Below, piece after piece: positions 17,582 through 27,482 of a stretch of DNA of 64,000 nucleotides. Source of the DNA: Actimicrobium sp047621345. Lineage in GTDB: Bacteria > Pseudomonadota > Gammaproteobacteria > Burkholderiales > Burkholderiaceae_D. Each line of letters begins with the position of its first letter. Position 1 is the first letter of the stretch. The stretch lies in assembly GCA_047621345.1 (NCBI GenBank), contig JBLHLW010000017.1, positions 1 through 64,000 on the forward strand. Reading direction: 5' to 3'. Below the pieces are notes generated by a model. That model searched no databases, was not told the DNA's origin, and was given only the letters and a program-made list of their open reading frames with translations. Position numbers and translations under genes: made by a program.

Positions 17582-18718
17582 TCACCTTTGCCCGTACATC
17601 ATCTGCTGGGCCAGCATCTTGCGTGCCGGTGCCACGGCATCCATCAGCCCCAGCGACAATCCCAGCAAGCCTTGCGACAGCGTGCCCTCCGGCGCACTGG
17701 CGAAAACACGTGCCATCGCATCCGTGACGCGGATGGTCATGCCGCGATCCAAGCTGCGCTGGGTGCCAAATGCCGTCAGTGCCGCCGGACTGGGCTCGCT
17801 CGCGAGCAATCGCGCCAGCACCATCGCATCGCGCAATCCCAGATTCAAGCCCTGACCGGCGACCGGATGCAGCGTCTGCGCGGCATTGCCAATGGCAATC
17901 GTGCGCGCGGTCGGTGCGACATGGGCATTCAGACCAAGCGGATAGATAAAGCGCGGCTTGCAATCGAGGAAGTGGCCGACCCGTCCGCCAAACAGGTCCG
18001 CAAGTTCAGTCAGGAACGCGCTGTCAGTGAGCGTCATCAGGCGGGTTGCGGTGTCGCTCTGCGCGCACCAGACGACCGCGTAGCCGTCGTCTTGCGGGAG
18101 GAGGGCCAGCGGCCCTTCCGAGGTGAATCGTTCGAACGCACGCTGCATCAGTGGCGCGCTGGTCGTGACGTGCGTGACGATGGCGCTTTGGCCGTAATCG
18201 CGATGCAGCGTACGCGCCGGTTGCTGCGCAAACACGCCGCCTTCGGCTTGAATCAGCAAGCCGGACCGCAGGCTGCTGCCATCATCGAAGGTCAGCGTGA
18301 CATGGTCGGTGTGTTCTTCTGTGGCACTGACCTGCAACGGCCGGCGCACCGTGATGCCCGCCTGCGCGGCAGCTGCCGACAGGGCCGACACCAGCGCACC
18401 ATAGCGCGTGACATAGCCAAGCGCCGGCAAATCGTAATCGGCACGGTCCATCAACGTACGGCCAAAATGACCGCGTCGCGAGACATGGATTTGGGAGATG
18501 GCTTGTGCCGGTACCGGCCAGGCACCGACCTGTTCGAGGATTTGCCGGCTGCCATACGACAGCGCAATCGAGCGCGGATCGGCAGTCGATTGTGCTGCGG
18601 TCTTCGCATCAATGAGCGCGATGCGCGCCGGTGCCGTGCCGCGCTGCACCAGCAAACCAGACAGCACCAGCCCGACCGGACCGGCACCACAAATGGCGAT
18701 ATCGACGTCGGTCTGCAT
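17582..18718 (-). CDS. ubiH: UbiH-type FAD-dependent ubiquinone biosynthesis hydroxylase
   Basis: The enzyme belongs to the UbiH/UbiF/Coq6 family of flavin monooxygenases that hydroxylate the ubiquinone ring. The ATG at 18718 shares a base with the pepP stop and gives 378 aa. The FAD motif GAGPVG lies near residue 11, and IGNAAQTLHPVAGQGLNLGL near 290 is the UbiH form of the second FAD motif. The middle DG motif reads IQAEGG rather than ADG, which may be a lineage form. Position after pepP matches the widespread pepP-ubiH order. Confidence 0.88.
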   Translation of the reverse strand: MQTDVDIAICGAGPVGLVLSGLLVQRGTAPARIALIDAKTAAQSTADPRSIALSYGSRQILEQVGAWPVPAQAISQIHVSRRGHFGRTLMDRADYDLPALGYVTRYGALVSALSAAAAQAGITVRRPLQVSATEEHTDHVTLTFDDGSSLRSGLLIQAEGGVFAQQPARTLHRDYGQSAIVTHVTTSAPLMQRAFERFTSEGPLALLPQDDGYAVVWCAQSDTATRLMTLTDSAFLTELADLFGGRVGHFLDCKPRFIYPLGLNAHVAPTARTIAIGNAAQTLHPVAGQGLNLGLRDAMVLARLLASEPSPAALTAFGTQRSLDRGMTIRVTDAMARVFASAPEGTLSQGLLGLSLGLMDAVAPARKMLAQQMMYGQR

Positions 18719-20061
18719 CAGGTGTTGCGCATCGTGGCTTCGATGTCCGCGATGGTTTTTGGCGCGGCGCTGCTCATGACTTCGGCGCCAGTAGCGGTGA
18801 CAGCGACATCGTCTTCGATGCGGATGCCGATGTTCCAGTAGTGCTCGGGAATGCCGGGGGCCGGCCGCACGTAGATGCCGGGTTCGACGGTCAGCGTCAT
18901 GCCGGGATGCAGGATGCGCCAAGGCTTGTCGCCGCCAGTGGCCGCGGTGTCATTGACTTCGCGGTATTCGCCGACATCGTGCACGTCCATGCCTAGCCAG
19001 TGGCCGGTACGGTGCATGTAGAAATGGCGGTAGTCGCCATTGGTGATGACGTCGTCGAGCGTGCCGACCTTGTTGGCATCGAGCAGGCCGGTATCGAGCA
19101 TGCCCTGCGACAGGATGCGCACGGCGGCGTCGTGGCCATCCATGAAACGCTTGCCGGGTTGGGTCTCTGCAATGGCAGCGTGTTGGGCGGCCAGAACCAG
19201 CTCGTACAGTGTGGCTTGTGCTGGCGAGAAGCGCCCGTTGACCGGGAAAGTGCGCGTGATGTCGGAGGCATAGCCATCGAGTTCGCAACCGGCATCGATG
19301 AGCACCAGATCGCCATCTTGCAAGATCGTGGCGCCGGCGCGGTAGTGCAGCACGCAGGCATTGGCACCGGTGGCGACAATGGAGGTGTAGGCCGGGAAGT
19401 CGGAGCCGTGGCGGCGGAATTCGTGCAGTAGCTCGGCATCGATCTGGTACTCGTGCAGTCCGGGTTTGGCCATGCGCATCGCCCGTGCGTGGGCTCCGGC
19501 GGAGACCGTCGCGGCGCGGCGCATGATGGCCAGTTCGGAGTCATCCTTGATTAATCGCATTTCGTTGAGCAGGCCACTGACATCATGGGCAGAGGACGGT
19601 GCGGCGATGCCAGCGCGCGACTGGGTACGGACTTTTTTCAGCCAGCCCTGCACTTGAGCATCGAGCGCGCTGTTGCTGCCCAGCGCGTAGAACAGGGCCG
19701 GTTGGTCGGCCAGCAGTTTGGGCAGGATGGCGTCGAGTGCATCAATAGGGAAGGCGGCATCGAAACCGAATGCTTCACGGGCACTCTCGGGACCGTGACG
19801 AAAACCTTCCCATATTTCGCGTTCAGTATTTTTTTCGCGGCAGAACAGGATGGACTGGTTCTTCTTGCCGGCAACCAGCACGATGACGGCTTCCGGCTCC
19901 ACGAAGCCGGATAAATAGTAAAACGTGCTGTCATGCCGGTACGGATATTCGGCATCGCTGTTGCGGTGCACTTCCGGTGCAGTCGGGATGATGGCTACGC
20001 CGCCTCCGCGCGCCTGCATTTGTGCGATCAGGCTGGCGCGACGGGTGGCGTAGGAACTCAT
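18718..20061 (-). CDS. pepP: Xaa-Pro aminopeptidase PepP
   Basis: PepP removes the N-terminal residue from peptides with proline in position two. The 447-aa product has an N-terminal creatinase-like domain (about 1-170) and a pita-bread metallopeptidase domain. Metal ligands are visible in DAGCELDGYASDITRTFP, HRTGHWLGMDVHDVG, TVEPGIYV and GIRIEDDVAVT. The start overlaps the murU stop (ATGA) and the stop overlaps the ubiH start, so the block is tightly coupled. Confidence 0.96.
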   Translation of the reverse strand: MSSYATRRASLIAQMQARGGGVAIIPTAPEVHRNSDAEYPYRHDSTFYYLSGFVEPEAVIVLVAGKKNQSILFCREKNTEREIWEGFRHGPESAREAFGFDAAFPIDALDAILPKLLADQPALFYALGSNSALDAQVQGWLKKVRTQSRAGIAAPSSAHDVSGLLNEMRLIKDDSELAIMRRAATVSAGAHARAMRMAKPGLHEYQIDAELLHEFRRHGSDFPAYTSIVATGANACVLHYRAGATILQDGDLVLIDAGCELDGYASDITRTFPVNGRFSPAQATLYELVLAAQHAAIAETQPGKRFMDGHDAAVRILSQGMLDTGLLDANKVGTLDDVITNGDYRHFYMHRTGHWLGMDVHDVGEYREVNDTAATGGDKPWRILHPGMTLTVEPGIYVRPAPGIPEHYWNIGIRIEDDVAVTATGAEVMSSAAPKTIADIEATMRNT

Positions 20062-20777
20062 GGTCGTTTGCTTTCAGTGAGAGGACGGTTCAATTGGGTC
20101 AGACGCTCGGGGGTGCCGACGTCCATCCAGTCGCCACGATACACCTCTCCGCCGATTTGTCCTCGGGCAGCAAAATCGCGCAGCAACGGCGCCAGCTTGG
20201 CGGTTGTCCCGGGGGGGGTCGTAGCGAATAGTTCCGGCCGGTAGACCCCAATACCAGAGAATGTATACCGTGGCGTGCCGTCGTTATTGACCGCAAACGT
20301 GGTCAGCCCGAAGTCCCCTTCGGGCACGTGCGGCGGATTTTTTACCAGATAGATCCAGCCGATATCACGCTGGTCGGGCGGGTACGGATTGCCCCACATA
20401 TCGGCCTCGACCAGCGCCGACTTGACTTGCTCGAAATCGAAATGCGGACAGTAGATGTCGCCATTGACGACCACGAACGGTGCATCGCCCAGCAGCGGCA
20501 GCGCTTGTGCGATACCGCCGGCGGTGTCGAGCGCGGTGGCTTCTGCCGAATACTGCAGGGTCGCGCCGAACTGGCTGCCGTCGCCGAGCGTGTCGACCAG
20601 TTGCTGGCCGAGATGGGCGTGGTTGATGACGATGTCAGTGATGCCGGCACGCACCAGGTTCAGGATGTGCCAGACAATGAGCGGGCGACCGCGGACCTTG
20701 AGCAGCGGTTTGGGACAGGTGTCGGTGAGCGGACGCATCCGCTCGCCGCGCCCGGCGGCGAGAATCATGGCTTTCAT
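20058..20777 (-). CDS. murU: N-acetylmuramate alpha-1-phosphate uridylyltransferase
   Basis: MurU joins UTP to MurNAc-1-phosphate to give UDP-MurNAc in cell-wall recycling. The ATG at 20777 gives 239 aa starting MKAMILAAGRGERMRPLTD, the nucleotidyltransferase signature. KPLLKVRGRPLI and VVNGDIYCPHFD are further NTP-transferase motifs. It lies 28 nt downstream of amgK, the kinase that makes its substrate, as in Pseudomonas. A general sugar-nucleotidyltransferase is possible, but the AmgK neighbour makes MurU the better call. Confidence 0.92.
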   Translation of the reverse strand: MKAMILAAGRGERMRPLTDTCPKPLLKVRGRPLIVWHILNLVRAGITDIVINHAHLGQQLVDTLGDGSQFGATLQYSAEATALDTAGGIAQALPLLGDAPFVVVNGDIYCPHFDFEQVKSALVEADMWGNPYPPDQRDIGWIYLVKNPPHVPEGDFGLTTFAVNNDGTPRYTFSGIGVYRPELFATTPPGTTAKLAPLLRDFAARGQIGGEVYRGDWMDVGTPERLTQLNRPLTESKRP

Positions 20778-20805
20778 GCAGCAGGCTTTCGGTAAGAGGT
20801 AAAGA

Positions 20806-21816
20806 TCAGAATGTGTAACCGACCGACGGGGCTTTATCCTCGAGTTCATCGAGCAGCACGATCAGTGGTGCCAGCACCTTGTAGCGACCGGCGACCTTGC
20901 GGGTATAGCGCAGTACCAGCGGCAAGTCTTTCAGGTAGGCATCCTTGCCATCGCGGTGATACAGGCGGGCGAAAATGCCGAGTACTTTGAGGTGGCGCTG
21001 CAATCCCATGAATTCAAAGTCACGGTAGAACGCATCGATGTCGGGATTGACCGGCAGGCCGGCGCGCTTGGCGCGCTCCCAGTAGCGGATAGCCCAGTCC
21101 AGCACTTGCTCTTCGTCCCACTCGATGTAGGCGTCGCGCAGCAGTGATACCAGATCGTAGGTAATCGGACCGTATACCGCATCCTGAAAATCGAGGATGC
21201 CCGGATTGCCAGTCGGAAGTACCATCAGATTGCGTGCGTGGTAATCGCGGTGCACAGTGACCTGGGGTTGCGCGAGGTTGTTGGCCAGTAGCGCATCGAA
21301 GACGCCATTGAGCGAGGTGCGTTGCGCCTCGCTCAATGTGACGTCGAGGTGTTTGGCGATATACCAGTCGGGAAACAGCATTAGTTCGCGCTGCAGTAGC
21401 GCGCGGTCGTAGTCGGGCAGTACGCCGGGCTGGCTGTGCATCTGGATCTGTACCAGCGCATCGATGGCATCGAGGTACAGCGCGGGTGCCGTGTCGGCAC
21501 TAAGTTGCTGCAAATAGGTGATCGCACCGAGGTCACTCAGCAGTAAAAATCCTTGCGTAACATCCTGTGCCAGCACCGTTGGAACGGAGACGCCGGTGGC
21601 GCCCAACAGCGCAGCAATGGCGATGAAAGGCTGCACATCTTCCTGCGGTGGCGGCGCATCCATCACGATCGCGGTGCTGCCGTCGCCGAGATCGACGCGA
21701 AAATAACGGCGGAAACTGGCATCGGCGGACGCTGCGCGCAGGCTGTCGATCTGGATGTCGGCAGGCAGACTGGCGAGCCAGAGTTTTAAATTGGTCAAAC
21801 GGAGATCAGTTGGCAT
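20806..21816 (-). CDS. amgK: N-acetylmuramate/N-acetylglucosamine anomeric kinase
   Basis: AmgK phosphorylates MurNAc and GlcNAc at the anomeric position. It is the first step of the recycling route that bypasses de novo UDP-MurNAc synthesis and gives intrinsic fosfomycin tolerance where it is known. The 336-aa product has the APH fold: SFRRYFRV near residue 35, catalytic HRDYHARNLMVLP near 190 and metal-binding GILDFQDAVYGP near 210. It heads the amgK-murU-pepP-ubiH block and is divergent from lptD. Confidence 0.93.
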   Translation of the reverse strand: MPTDLRLTNLKLWLASLPADIQIDSLRAASADASFRRYFRVDLGDGSTAIVMDAPPPQEDVQPFIAIAALLGATGVSVPTVLAQDVTQGFLLLSDLGAITYLQQLSADTAPALYLDAIDALVQIQMHSQPGVLPDYDRALLQRELMLFPDWYIAKHLDVTLSEAQRTSLNGVFDALLANNLAQPQVTVHRDYHARNLMVLPTGNPGILDFQDAVYGPITYDLVSLLRDAYIEWDEEQVLDWAIRYWERAKRAGLPVNPDIDAFYRDFEFMGLQRHLKVLGIFARLYHRDGKDAYLKDLPLVLRYTRKVAGRYKVLAPLIVLLDELEDKAPSVGYTF

Positions 21817-21870
21817 AAGTAAAGGCAGGAGACGGTCCGGGGTTTCCGGTCGGGAGGGAATGAGTTCCCC

Positions 21871-21876
21871 TATAAT
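21871..21876 (+). promoter_or_regulatory. -10 element upstream of lptD
   Basis: A consensus TATAAT lies 52 nt upstream of the lptD ATG, in the 111-bp gap between divergent amgK and lptD. No strong -35 is visible, so an activator or alternative sigma factor could be involved. Confidence 0.45.
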
Positions 21877-21927
21877 AAGTGATTCAATTTAAAAAATCGC
21901 CTGCCACGGTGGTCACTCCCCAATTTC

Positions 21928-24150
21928 ATGATCCGGTTCCCTGTCCTGTCCCCGACGCAGCGCCTGCTTCGCATCCTGACCGCTGTGGTCGCCACGGCAG
22001 CATTGCCAAATTACGTGCTGGCCCAGAGTGCGCCCAAGCCTGCGAGTCAGGGTGATCGTGAGGCACCGGCGGAAATTAGCGCTGAAAGCATGACCGGTCG
22101 GCCTGATCGTGAACTCGACCTGCGCAACAAGGTCGAGATCGTGCGCGGCGTCACGACAATCAATTCCGACAAGGCTCAGTACCATGTCGTTGAAGATGAA
22201 GTCGAAGCTACCGGTAATGTCCGCATGCAGCGCGTCGATGATGTCTATACCGGCGACAAGCTCAAGCTCAACATGGACGCCGGTGTTGGCTACGTGACCA
22301 ATCCGACTTACCGCCTTGAGCGCACCAAGGGACAGGGCACGGGCAAACGGATCGACTTCCTCTCCGAAACGGAAGCCACCGTTGTCGATGGCACCTACAG
22401 CACGTGCGAGGGACCGAATCCGGACTGGTATTTGCGTTCCGGCACGCTCAACCTTGACACCGCACGCGATATTGGTCTGGCTCGCAACAGCGTGGTGTAT
22501 TTCAAGGGCGTGCCTATCCTCGGCGCGCCGGCCATGTCGTTCCCGCTGTCGGATGCGCGCAAGTCGGGCGTGTTGCCACCGACCATAGGCGCCACCAATC
22601 GTGGTGGTCTCGAGGTGATGGTGCCGTACTACTTCAACATTGCGCCGAATCGTGACCTGACCGTTTATCCGAATATCATCGCGCAGCGCGGCTTGCAACT
22701 GGGTGCCGTGGCGCGTTACCTCGATCCGGTGTATTCCGGTGAAACCAAGCTCGAAGGTTTGCTCAAGGATAAACTGACCGGGACCGACCGCTGGTCCGTG
22801 TCGTCCATTCATGCGCAATCGCTGCGACCGGGCCTGACGCTGAACTGGAATATCAATGCAGCGTCCGATGACAATTATCCGAGCGATTTTTCACGCAGTC
22901 TGACCACGGTGTCGCAGCGCCTGCTGTTGCGCGACCTGAGTCTCAGTTATGGCCAACCGTACTGGAACCTCACCGCGCGCGCCAGCAATTATCAGGTATT
23001 GCAAGATCCGTTGGCACCAATTGCGCGGCCTTACGACCGCTTGCCGCAGATCACGTTCAGTTCGGCGCGCCCCGACGTGGCCGGATTCGATCTGGCGGTT
23101 GATTCGGATCTGACGCGTTTTGCGCATCCGACGCTGCAGCAGGGTGACCGCTTTTTCGTCGCGCCAAAAATATCGTATCCGATCATCGAGCCGGGCTTTT
23201 TCATTACGCCAAAACTGTCGTTTCATGCGACGCGTTACCAGCTTGCCGATAACGGGGGCGGCGTCGGGACTGGCGTTGGATCTGGCGTCAATACTGGGCC
23301 GCAGCGGTCCATTCCGACTGCCTCACTCGACAGCGGCATGGTATTCGAACGCGATGCCCGATTCTTTGGCCGTGATATGACGCAGACACTGGAGCCGCGT
23401 CTGTTCTATGTCTATACGCCATACCGCGACCAGTCGATGCTGCCCAATTTCGACAGTGGGCTGGCCGACCTGAGTTTTACCCAGTTGTTCAGCGAAAACC
23501 GCTTTGTCGGTAATGACCGTATTGGCGATGCCAACCAGGTCACCGCGGCGGTGACTACGCGCTTTCTTGAAGAGTCGGGCGCAGAGCGGGCACGCATTGC
23601 CCTTGGTCAGCGCTATTATTTTTCGGACCAGCGCGTCGCGCTCGGCACCGTGCCCAATGAGACCCGGTCAGATTTGCTGCTGTCGGCCAACGGTCGCCTG
23701 AGCCAGTCGTTCTCGGCCGAAACCAACCTGCAATACAGCCAGACCCAGCATGTGCTCAACCGTGCCAATGCAGGTGTCAAGTACCAGCCGGGTCCAATGA
23801 AAGTGCTCAACCTGGCCTACCGTCAGGACTTGCCGAATAATCTCGAAAAGTCCTTTGATGCTTCGGCACAGTGGCCATTTGCCAGTCGCTGGTATGGTGT
23901 CGGGCGGATCAATTATTCGCTAACAACCAGCAAGGTCGCCGAAGGCTTGCTCGGGGTCGAATACAAGGCCGACTGTTGGGTGTTTCGCGTTGTTGCGCAG
24001 CGCACGCCGACAGCGACATCGCAAGCAACGTCGGCATTATTTTTCCAGCTTGAATTAAACGGATTGTCCAAACTCGGGTCGAACCCGCTGCAAGCCCTGC
24101 GCACCAGCGTGCCGGGCTATCAGAACGTCAATCAACCTACCAACCGATAA
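21928..24150 (+). CDS. lptD: LPS-assembly outer-membrane protein LptD
   Basis: LptD is the outer-membrane barrel that inserts lipopolysaccharide into the outer leaflet together with LptE. The 740-aa product has a signal peptide (about residues 1-32, ending NYVLAQ), an OstA-like N-terminal beta-jellyroll (about 50-180, with AEISAES and KAQYHVVEDEVEATGN) and a long C-terminal beta-barrel. Few cysteines are present (C at CEGPNPDW and KADCWVFRV), fewer than the four in E. coli. Its stop overlaps the surA start. Confidence 0.95.
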   Translation: MIRFPVLSPTQRLLRILTAVVATAALPNYVLAQSAPKPASQGDREAPAEISAESMTGRPDRELDLRNKVEIVRGVTTINSDKAQYHVVEDEVEATGNVRMQRVDDVYTGDKLKLNMDAGVGYVTNPTYRLERTKGQGTGKRIDFLSETEATVVDGTYSTCEGPNPDWYLRSGTLNLDTARDIGLARNSVVYFKGVPILGAPAMSFPLSDARKSGVLPPTIGATNRGGLEVMVPYYFNIAPNRDLTVYPNIIAQRGLQLGAVARYLDPVYSGETKLEGLLKDKLTGTDRWSVSSIHAQSLRPGLTLNWNINAASDDNYPSDFSRSLTTVSQRLLLRDLSLSYGQPYWNLTARASNYQVLQDPLAPIARPYDRLPQITFSSARPDVAGFDLAVDSDLTRFAHPTLQQGDRFFVAPKISYPIIEPGFFITPKLSFHATRYQLADNGGGVGTGVGSGVNTGPQRSIPTASLDSGMVFERDARFFGRDMTQTLEPRLFYVYTPYRDQSMLPNFDSGLADLSFTQLFSENRFVGNDRIGDANQVTAAVTTRFLEESGAERARIALGQRYYFSDQRVALGTVPNETRSDLLLSANGRLSQSFSAETNLQYSQTQHVLNRANAGVKYQPGPMKVLNLAYRQDLPNNLEKSFDASAQWPFASRWYGVGRINYSLTTSKVAEGLLGVEYKADCWVFRVVAQRTPTATSQATSALFFQLELNGLSKLGSNPLQALRTSVPGYQNVNQPTNR

Positions 24151-25583
24151 TGATCACGAATTTTCTCAGGACTCCGGACCACACCATGCGACAAGCCAAC
24201 TCCCCAGTACAGTGCCTGAAAATTGCTGCCGTCCTGATCAGTCTCGCCGTTGGCGTACTGCAACCGGCCAGCGCACAGTTCACTCCCGCTAACCAGGTTG
24301 CCCCCAACGAGGCGGCGCGTCGTAGCACCGAACCTCAGCTTGTCGATTCGATCGTCGCAGTCGTCAACAGCGATGTCATCACCCGGCTAGAACTTGCCGG
24401 CAGGGTAACCATGGTCGAAGCGCGCATGAAGCAGCAGGGTTCGCAGTTGCCGCAACGCGCGTTACTCGAAAAGCAAATTCTCGAGCGCATGATTGTCGAT
24501 CGCGCCCAGCTGCAACTGGCGGCCGATAGCGGTATCAAGATCGATGACGTGATGCTGGACCGTGCGATGGCGCGGCTGGCCGAGCAGAACAAGCTATCGA
24601 TGCAAGATTTCCGTAATCAGCTGGAACGCGAAGGCACGCCGTTCGCACGCTTTCGCGAAGAGATCCGCGATGAAATCGCGATGCAACGCATCCGTGAGCG
24701 CGAAGTCGACAACAAGTTGCAGATCACCGAATCCGAAATCGATAATTATCTTGAAGCGGAAAAAAGTGCACCCCAGATTCAGCCCGAGTACAACCTCGCG
24801 CAAATTTTGGTGCGCATCCCTGAAAATGCGACTGCCGAGCAGATTGCCGCACGTCGTGCACGGGCCGACGACGTCGCCCGGCAATTGCGTGGTGGGGCGG
24901 ATTTCGCCAAGTTAGCGGCGTCCTACTCCGACTCAGTCGATGCACTTAAAGGGGGGGAGCTGGGGTGGCGAACCGCCGACCGTTTGCCACAGCTGTTTGT
25001 TGACGCAGTTGCCAGGCTCAATGAGGGCGAATTGTCTGACGTGATCAAAAGTGCCAGTGGTTTCCATATCCTGAAGGTGGTTGGCAAACGGTCGCAGACC
25101 GCGGCTAGCGGCTCCGCCACGGCTGCCGCACCGGCAGTCCAGCAAACGCGTGCGCGGCACATCCTGATCAAGGTCAATACGATCGTGCCCGCCTCCGAAG
25201 CGCTGCGCAAACTGACGGATCTCAAGCAGCGTCTCGACAACAAGGCCGCAACGTTCGAAGAACTTGCCAAGCTGTATTCGAACGACTTGTCCGCCTCGAA
25301 GGGGGGCGACCTTGGCTGGATTTATCCGGGCGATACCGTGCCTGAATTCGAACGTGCAATGAATCTGCTCAAGCCGGGCGAAGTCAGTGCGCCTATCGAA
25401 ACACCGTTCGGTTATCACTTGATTGAAGTCATTGAGCGCAAGAGCCAGGATGTGTCGCAAGAGCGCAAGCGTCTGGCCGCACGTCAGGCACTGCGCGAGC
25501 GCAAGCTTGAAGAAGCGACGCAGGACTGGATCCGTCAGTTGCGCGATCGTGCTTATGTCGAATATCGACTGGACGGCAGATAA
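24150..25583 (+). CDS. surA: Periplasmic chaperone/peptidyl-prolyl isomerase SurA
   Basis: SurA folds outer-membrane proteins, including LptD. The 477-aa frame starts at an ATG overlapping the lptD stop; an alternative ATG at 24186 also gives a signal peptide (LKIAAVLISLAVGVLQPASA). After it come the SurA N domain (VDSIVAVVNSDVITRLEL), and two parvulin domains (about 205-310, with YNLAQILVRIP, and 325-430, with RARHILIKV). Length is slightly longer than the E. coli protein because of an Ala/Ser linker between the parvulin domains. Confidence 0.95.
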   Translation: MITNFLRTPDHTMRQANSPVQCLKIAAVLISLAVGVLQPASAQFTPANQVAPNEAARRSTEPQLVDSIVAVVNSDVITRLELAGRVTMVEARMKQQGSQLPQRALLEKQILERMIVDRAQLQLAADSGIKIDDVMLDRAMARLAEQNKLSMQDFRNQLEREGTPFARFREEIRDEIAMQRIREREVDNKLQITESEIDNYLEAEKSAPQIQPEYNLAQILVRIPENATAEQIAARRARADDVARQLRGGADFAKLAASYSDSVDALKGGELGWRTADRLPQLFVDAVARLNEGELSDVIKSASGFHILKVVGKRSQTAASGSATAAAPAVQQTRARHILIKVNTIVPASEALRKLTDLKQRLDNKAATFEELAKLYSNDLSASKGGDLGWIYPGDTVPEFERAMNLLKPGEVSAPIETPFGYHLIEVIERKSQDVSQERKRLAARQALRERKLEEATQDWIRQLRDRAYVEYRLDGR

Positions 25584-26614
25584 TGGCTACTGCCAGCATG
25601 ACGGTGCCGCGACCGACCATCGCCATTACCTGCGGTGAACCAGCCGGGATCGGCCCGGAAATCGCGTTGCGCGCGGCGTGGGAATTGCGGGCTGAAGTCA
25701 ACTGCGTGCTCGTTGGCGACGCCGCGTTTTTGGCTATCCTGGCAGATCAGATCGATCCGTCCATCGCGCTTGCGGCCACCTCGGTACAAGCGGTGCGTAA
25801 CGGCGGATTGCCCACTTTTCCACCGCAGCGTCTGGTGGTGCTTGATAGTCCGCTGGCGGCCCATGTGGTGCCCGGTCAGCTCGATCCGCGTAATGGCCGC
25901 AGCGTCTTGCAGATGCTCGACATGGCGATCGAAGGTACCCGTGCCGGATGGTTCGCAGCGATGGTCACCGCGCCGCTGCAAAAAAGCACGATCAACGATT
26001 CCGGTGTGCCGTTCACGGGTCACACCGAATATCTGGCTGAAAAAACCGCTACGCCGCATGTTGTGATGATGCTCGCCGCCAGTGGCGCCCATCCGTTGCG
26101 AGTGGCGCTGGCGACGATCCATCTGGCGCTCAAGGACGTGCCGGCCGCGATCACTTTCGATAGCCTTGGCCGTACACTCGACATCCTGCAGCGGGAGTTG
26201 CAGAGCCGCTTCGGACTGGTTACGCCACGCATTTTGGTGGCAGGCCTCAATCCGCATGCGGGTGAGGGTGGCTATCTCGGTCATGAAGAAATCGACATCA
26301 TCATTCCTGCGCTGCAGGCAGCGCGTGCGCGCGGCATCAGCGTGGCTGGTCCGTATCCGGCGGATACGCTGTTCCAGCCCAAGTACCTGAAAGACGCCGA
26401 TTGCGTGCTGGCGATGTATCACGATCAGGGTTTGCCGGTATTGAAGTTTGCCAGCTTTGGTCATGGCATCAATATCACGCTGGGTTTGCCGTTGATCCGC
26501 ACCTCGGTTGATCACGGCACGGCGCTGGATCTGGCTGCGCTCGGTGTGGGACACGCTGACCATGGCAGCATGGTTGAGGCTATCCGCACGGCAGTACAAA
26601 TGGCTGCAGTATGA
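25583..26614 (+). CDS. pdxA: 4-hydroxythreonine-4-phosphate dehydrogenase
   Basis: PdxA oxidises 4-phosphohydroxy-L-threonine in the DXP-dependent pyridoxal phosphate pathway. The 343-aa product begins near ITCGEPAGIGPEIALRA and has VTAPLQKSTIN, the metal-binding FTGHTEYLAE, GLNPHAGEGG and AMYHDQGLPVLK motifs. The ATG shares one base with the surA stop (TAATG). The order lptD-surA-pdxA-rsmA is widely conserved in proteobacteria. Confidence 0.96.
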   Translation: MATASMTVPRPTIAITCGEPAGIGPEIALRAAWELRAEVNCVLVGDAAFLAILADQIDPSIALAATSVQAVRNGGLPTFPPQRLVVLDSPLAAHVVPGQLDPRNGRSVLQMLDMAIEGTRAGWFAAMVTAPLQKSTINDSGVPFTGHTEYLAEKTATPHVVMMLAASGAHPLRVALATIHLALKDVPAAITFDSLGRTLDILQRELQSRFGLVTPRILVAGLNPHAGEGGYLGHEEIDIIIPALQAARARGISVAGPYPADTLFQPKYLKDADCVLAMYHDQGLPVLKFASFGHGINITLGLPLIRTSVDHGTALDLAALGVGHADHGSMVEAIRTAVQMAAV

Positions 26615-26624
26615 GGAATGTCAC

Positions 26625-27404
26625 ATGAAACACGTTGCTCGCAAACGCTTCGGTCAAAATTTTCTGACGGATAAGCAAGTCCTGCAAGACATCATCCAGA
26701 CCATCGCGCCGGCCCGGTCCGATACCATGGTCGAGATCGGTCCCGGCCTTGGTGCGATGACACGCTTGCTGCTCGGTGACCTCGATCAGATGCACGTGGT
26801 TGAACTCGATCGTGACCTCGTCGTACGTCTGCAAAAAACCTTCGATACGAAAAAATTGCTGATCCACTCCGGTGATGCGCTGCAGTTCGATTTCGGGACC
26901 TTGCCGGTGCCGGCTGGACAGAAATTGCGTGTGGTCGGCAACCTGCCCTATAACATTTCAAGTCCACTGCTATTCCACCTCGCCAGTTTTACTGCGCTGG
27001 TACAAGATCAGCACTTCATGCTGCAAAAAGAAGTCGTCGAGCGCATGGTTGCGTCACCAGGTGGCAAAAGTTACGGTCGCCTGTCGGTAATGCTGCAGTG
27101 GCGTTACGCGATGTCGCTGCGCTTTATCGTGCCGCCGACGGCTTTTGATCCGCCGCCACGCGTTGAGTCCGCCATCGTGCGCATGATTCCTCTTGAGGCA
27201 CCTCTGCCGTGCAATCAACAGGCCTTGGAGGCGGTCGTGCTCAAGGCGTTTTCGATGCGTCGCAAAGTGCTGCGCAATTGTCTGGCCGGCATGTTCACCG
27301 AAAACCAGTTGATCGATGCAGGCGTTGATCCGACCATGCGGCCCGAGACGATTTCGCTGGAACAGTATGTCGGATTGGCTAACAAGTTGCCTGTCAGCGC
27401 CTAG
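26625..27404 (+). CDS. rsmA: 16S rRNA dimethyladenosine transferase
   Basis: RsmA (KsgA) dimethylates A1518 and A1519 of 16S rRNA in late 30S assembly. The ATG at 26625 follows GAGGAATGTCAC and gives 259 aa starting MKHVARKRFGQNFL, the normal N terminus. SAM-binding VEIGPGLGAMT and the catalytic NLPYNISSPLLFHL are present. It ends the lptD operon and is followed by a bidirectional hairpin terminator. Confidence 0.96.
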   Translation: MKHVARKRFGQNFLTDKQVLQDIIQTIAPARSDTMVEIGPGLGAMTRLLLGDLDQMHVVELDRDLVVRLQKTFDTKKLLIHSGDALQFDFGTLPVPAGQKLRVVGNLPYNISSPLLFHLASFTALVQDQHFMLQKEVVERMVASPGGKSYGRLSVMLQWRYAMSLRFIVPPTAFDPPPRVESAIVRMIPLEAPLPCNQQALEAVVLKAFSMRRKVLRNCLAGMFTENQLIDAGVDPTMRPETISLEQYVGLANKLPVSA

Positions 27405-27417
27405 TCTCCGGCCCCAT

Positions 27418-27466
27418 AAAAAAGCCGGCAAGGGCTTCCATAAGGAAGCGCTTGCCGGCTTTGTTG
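27418..27466. terminator. Bidirectional terminator between rsmA and the metalloprotease gene
   Basis: A 12-bp stem AAAGCCGGCAAG/CTTGCCGGCTTT is extended by a 6-bp stem GCTTCC/GGAAGC with an ATAA loop and one mismatch between. The minus-strand transcript ends in six T, so it is better for the protease gene; the plus-strand U tract is interrupted. Confidence 0.88.
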
Positions 27467-27482
27467 TTACTACCGTGGTGAC

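Noticed and set aside
21913..22818. 301-aa minus frame opposite lptD
   Set aside because: High-GC antisense shadow; lptD is clear on the plus strand.
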